Shown: piece by piece, positions 39,168 to 40,446 of the stretch
Layout of the letters: each line of letters opens with the position of its first letter
Numbering within the stretch: position 1 is the first letter of the stretch
Assembly (NCBI GenBank): GCA_910585245.1
Contig: CAJUCO010000025.1
Location: 1-40,446 of the forward strand
DNA: 40,446 nt
Origin: an uncultured Oscillibacter sp.
GTDB taxonomy: Bacteria > Bacillota > Clostridia > Oscillospirales > Oscillospiraceae
Direction of reading: 5' to 3'
Made by a program: the position numbers and the translations under genes
Notes under the pieces: model-generated
The model's database searches: none
Told to the model about the DNA's origin: nothing
The model's input: only the letters and a program-made list of their open reading frames with translations

Positions 39168-40446
39168 ATGGCTATGGAATTTTTGTCTAAGAAACCCCTG
39201 TATATCACCGACACCATCCTCCGGGACGCTCACCAGTCCCAGGCGGCCACCCGGATGCGGGTGGAGGATATGCTTCCCGCCTGTGAAGTGCTGGACTCCA
39301 TCGGCTACTGGTCTTTGGAGTGCTGGGGCGGCGCCACCTTCGACTCCTGTATGCGCTTTCTCAACGAGGACCCCTGGGAGCGCCTGCGCAAGCTCCGCAA
39401 GGCTCTGCCCAATACGAAGCTCCAGATGCTCTTCCGGGGCCAGAACATCCTGGGTTACAAGCACTACGCCGACGATGTGGTGGACGCCTTCTGCCGGAAA
39501 TCCATTGAAAACGGCATTGACATCATCCGGATTTTCGACGCGCTGAACGACGTGCGGAACCTGGAACAGGCCATCAAATCCACCAAGAAATACGGCGGTA
39601 TGGTGGAGGCCACCCTCAGCTATACCATCTCCCCCATTCACAGCGAGGAGTACTTCGTGAAGCTGGCCCAGGAGCTGGAGCAGATGGGCGCGGACGTGAT
39701 CTGCGTCAAGGACATGGCGAACCTGCTTTTGCCCATGGACGCTTACTCCCTGGTGAAAAAGCTGAAGGAAACCGTGAAAATCCCCATCCACCTCCACACC
39801 CACAACACCACGGGCACCGGAGACATGGTCTACCTCATGGCGGCCTATGCCGGAGTGGATATTGTGGACACGGCCCTGAGCCCCCTGGCCAACGGCACGG
39901 CCCAGCCCGCCACGGAGTCTTTGGTCGCCACCCTCCAGGGCACCGTCCGGGACACCAAGCTGGACCTGAACAAGATGAGCGAGGCCGCCACCCACTTCCG
40001 GAAAGTCGCCCAGAAGCTCAAGGAGCAGGGCAGTCTGGACCCGAAGGTGCTGAACGTGGACACCAACACCCTCCTCTATCAGGTGCCCGGCGGGATGCTC
40101 TCCAACCTGATCTCCCAGCTGAAGCAGGCCAATAAGGAGGAGAAGTACTACGACGTGCTGGCGGAGATTCCCCGGGTCCGGAAGGACTTCGGCTATCCCC
40201 CGCTGGTCACCCCTACCAGCCAGATCGTGGGCACCCAGGCCGTCATGAACGTGGTGGTGGGCAAGTATAAGACCTTCCCCAAGGAGTCCAAGGGCCTCCT
40301 CCGGGGCGAGTACGGACAGGTCCCCGGCGAGGTTAACGAGGAAGTCCGGGCCCTGGCGGGCATTAAGCCCGAGGACGTGATCACCTGCCGTCCGGCGGAC
40401 CAGCTCCAGCCGGAGGTGGAGAAGTACCGGGAGGAGTTCAAGGACA
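39168..40446 (+). CDS. oadA: Oxaloacetate decarboxylase alpha subunit (carboxyltransferase), partial at the right edge
   Basis: 426 codons are visible and the frame leaves the window. The protein begins with YITDTILRDAHQSQAATRMR, the metal- and substrate-binding loop of the pyruvate-carboxylase carboxyltransferase domain. It continues with FRGQNILGYKHYADDVV, CVKDMANLL and PIHLHTHNTTGTGDM (zinc histidines). The conserved post-barrel PYC_OADA domain is visible from about residue 290. This makes oxaloacetate the likely substrate rather than methylmalonyl-CoA or glutaconyl-CoA, whose alpha subunits have a crotonase fold. AGGAGG precedes the ATG at 39168. Whether its own C-terminal biotin domain exists cannot be seen. 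Confidence 0.92.
   Translation, partial: MAMEFLSKKPLYITDTILRDAHQSQAATRMRVEDMLPACEVLDSIGYWSLECWGGATFDSCMRFLNEDPWERLRKLRKALPNTKLQMLFRGQNILGYKHYADDVVDAFCRKSIENGIDIIRIFDALNDVRNLEQAIKSTKKYGGMVEATLSYTISPIHSEEYFVKLAQELEQMGADVICVKDMANLLLPMDAYSLVKKLKETVKIPIHLHTHNTTGTGDMVYLMAAYAGVDIVDTALSPLANGTAQPATESLVATLQGTVRDTKLDLNKMSEAATHFRKVAQKLKEQGSLDPKVLNVDTNTLLYQVPGGMLSNLISQLKQANKEEKYYDVLAEIPRVRKDFGYPPLVTPTSQIVGTQAVMNVVVGKYKTFPKESKGLLRGEYGQVPGEVNEEVRALAGIKPEDVITCRPADQLQPEVEKYREEFKD

Overview
The window is GC-rich, gene-dense bacterial chromosome. It looks like a strictly anaerobic, low-redox member of the Clostridia, most likely an Oscillospiraceae-type gut bacterium (Flavonifractor/Oscillibacter/Intestinimonas-like). 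The reasons are pyruvate:ferredoxin and indolepyruvate:ferredoxin oxidoreductases, a Na+-pumping decarboxylase, a small SRP RNA next to dnaX, S-layer-homology domains on an exported protein, strong AGGAGG ribosome binding sites, and sigma-A promoters that nearly always have 17-nt spacers. Genus assignment is inference. No prophage, CRISPR array, rRNA or intact transposase was seen.

Layout. 1-170: 5' end of a comM/yifB-like gene (minus). 744-4409: nifJ (PFOR). 4686-8502: two exported peptidases (S41 with SLH repeats; M3-like with a C-terminal membrane anchor), minus strand. 8684-11765: an apbE-eetA-eetB-AAA ATPase operon (minus), which is a flavinylation/extracellular electron-transfer accessory module without a visible flavinylated substrate. 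11985-12725: an unrecognised polytopic membrane protein. 12789-16906: SRP RNA, dnaX, ebfC and a DUF4127 lipoprotein (minus). 17018-18031: gapA (minus). 18843-22633: rlmB-type methyltransferase, a large membrane protein resembling a catalytically dead P-type ATPase, and a Cof-type HAD phosphatase. 23136-27025: iorA, iorB, an 85-residue possible beta-grasp protein, and an FrhB-like iron-sulfur flavoprotein in one translationally coupled operon. 27335-28252: a five-gene tRNA operon (Gly, Arg, His, Gln, Lys) with a clear promoter and terminator. 28296-30543: class-I glutamine-amidotransferase-like hydrolase, DUF4352 lipoprotein, TraX-like protein. 31014-34262: a C_GCAxxG_C_C protein and two NSS sodium symporters. 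34674-37001: lipase-like hydrolase, ispE, sfsA. 37234-end: oxaloacetate decarboxylase Na+ pump (gamma, biotin carrier, beta, and alpha running off the window).

How the genes fit together. Much of the window concerns ferredoxin-linked 2-oxoacid metabolism (nifJ, iorAB, FrhB-like protein), glycolysis (gapA) and sodium bioenergetics: the decarboxylase exports Na+ that the two NSS transporters could use for amino-acid uptake, which the secreted peptidases could feed. The rest is housekeeping (dnaX, ebfC, SRP RNA, tRNAs, ispE, rlmB).

The least explained items are the P-type-ATPase-like pseudoenzyme, the small protein between iorB and the FrhB-like gene, the eet-like module lacking its substrate, and two classes of non-coding repeats: a ~130-nt dispersed repeat present twice, and a MITE-like element with terminal inverted repeats.
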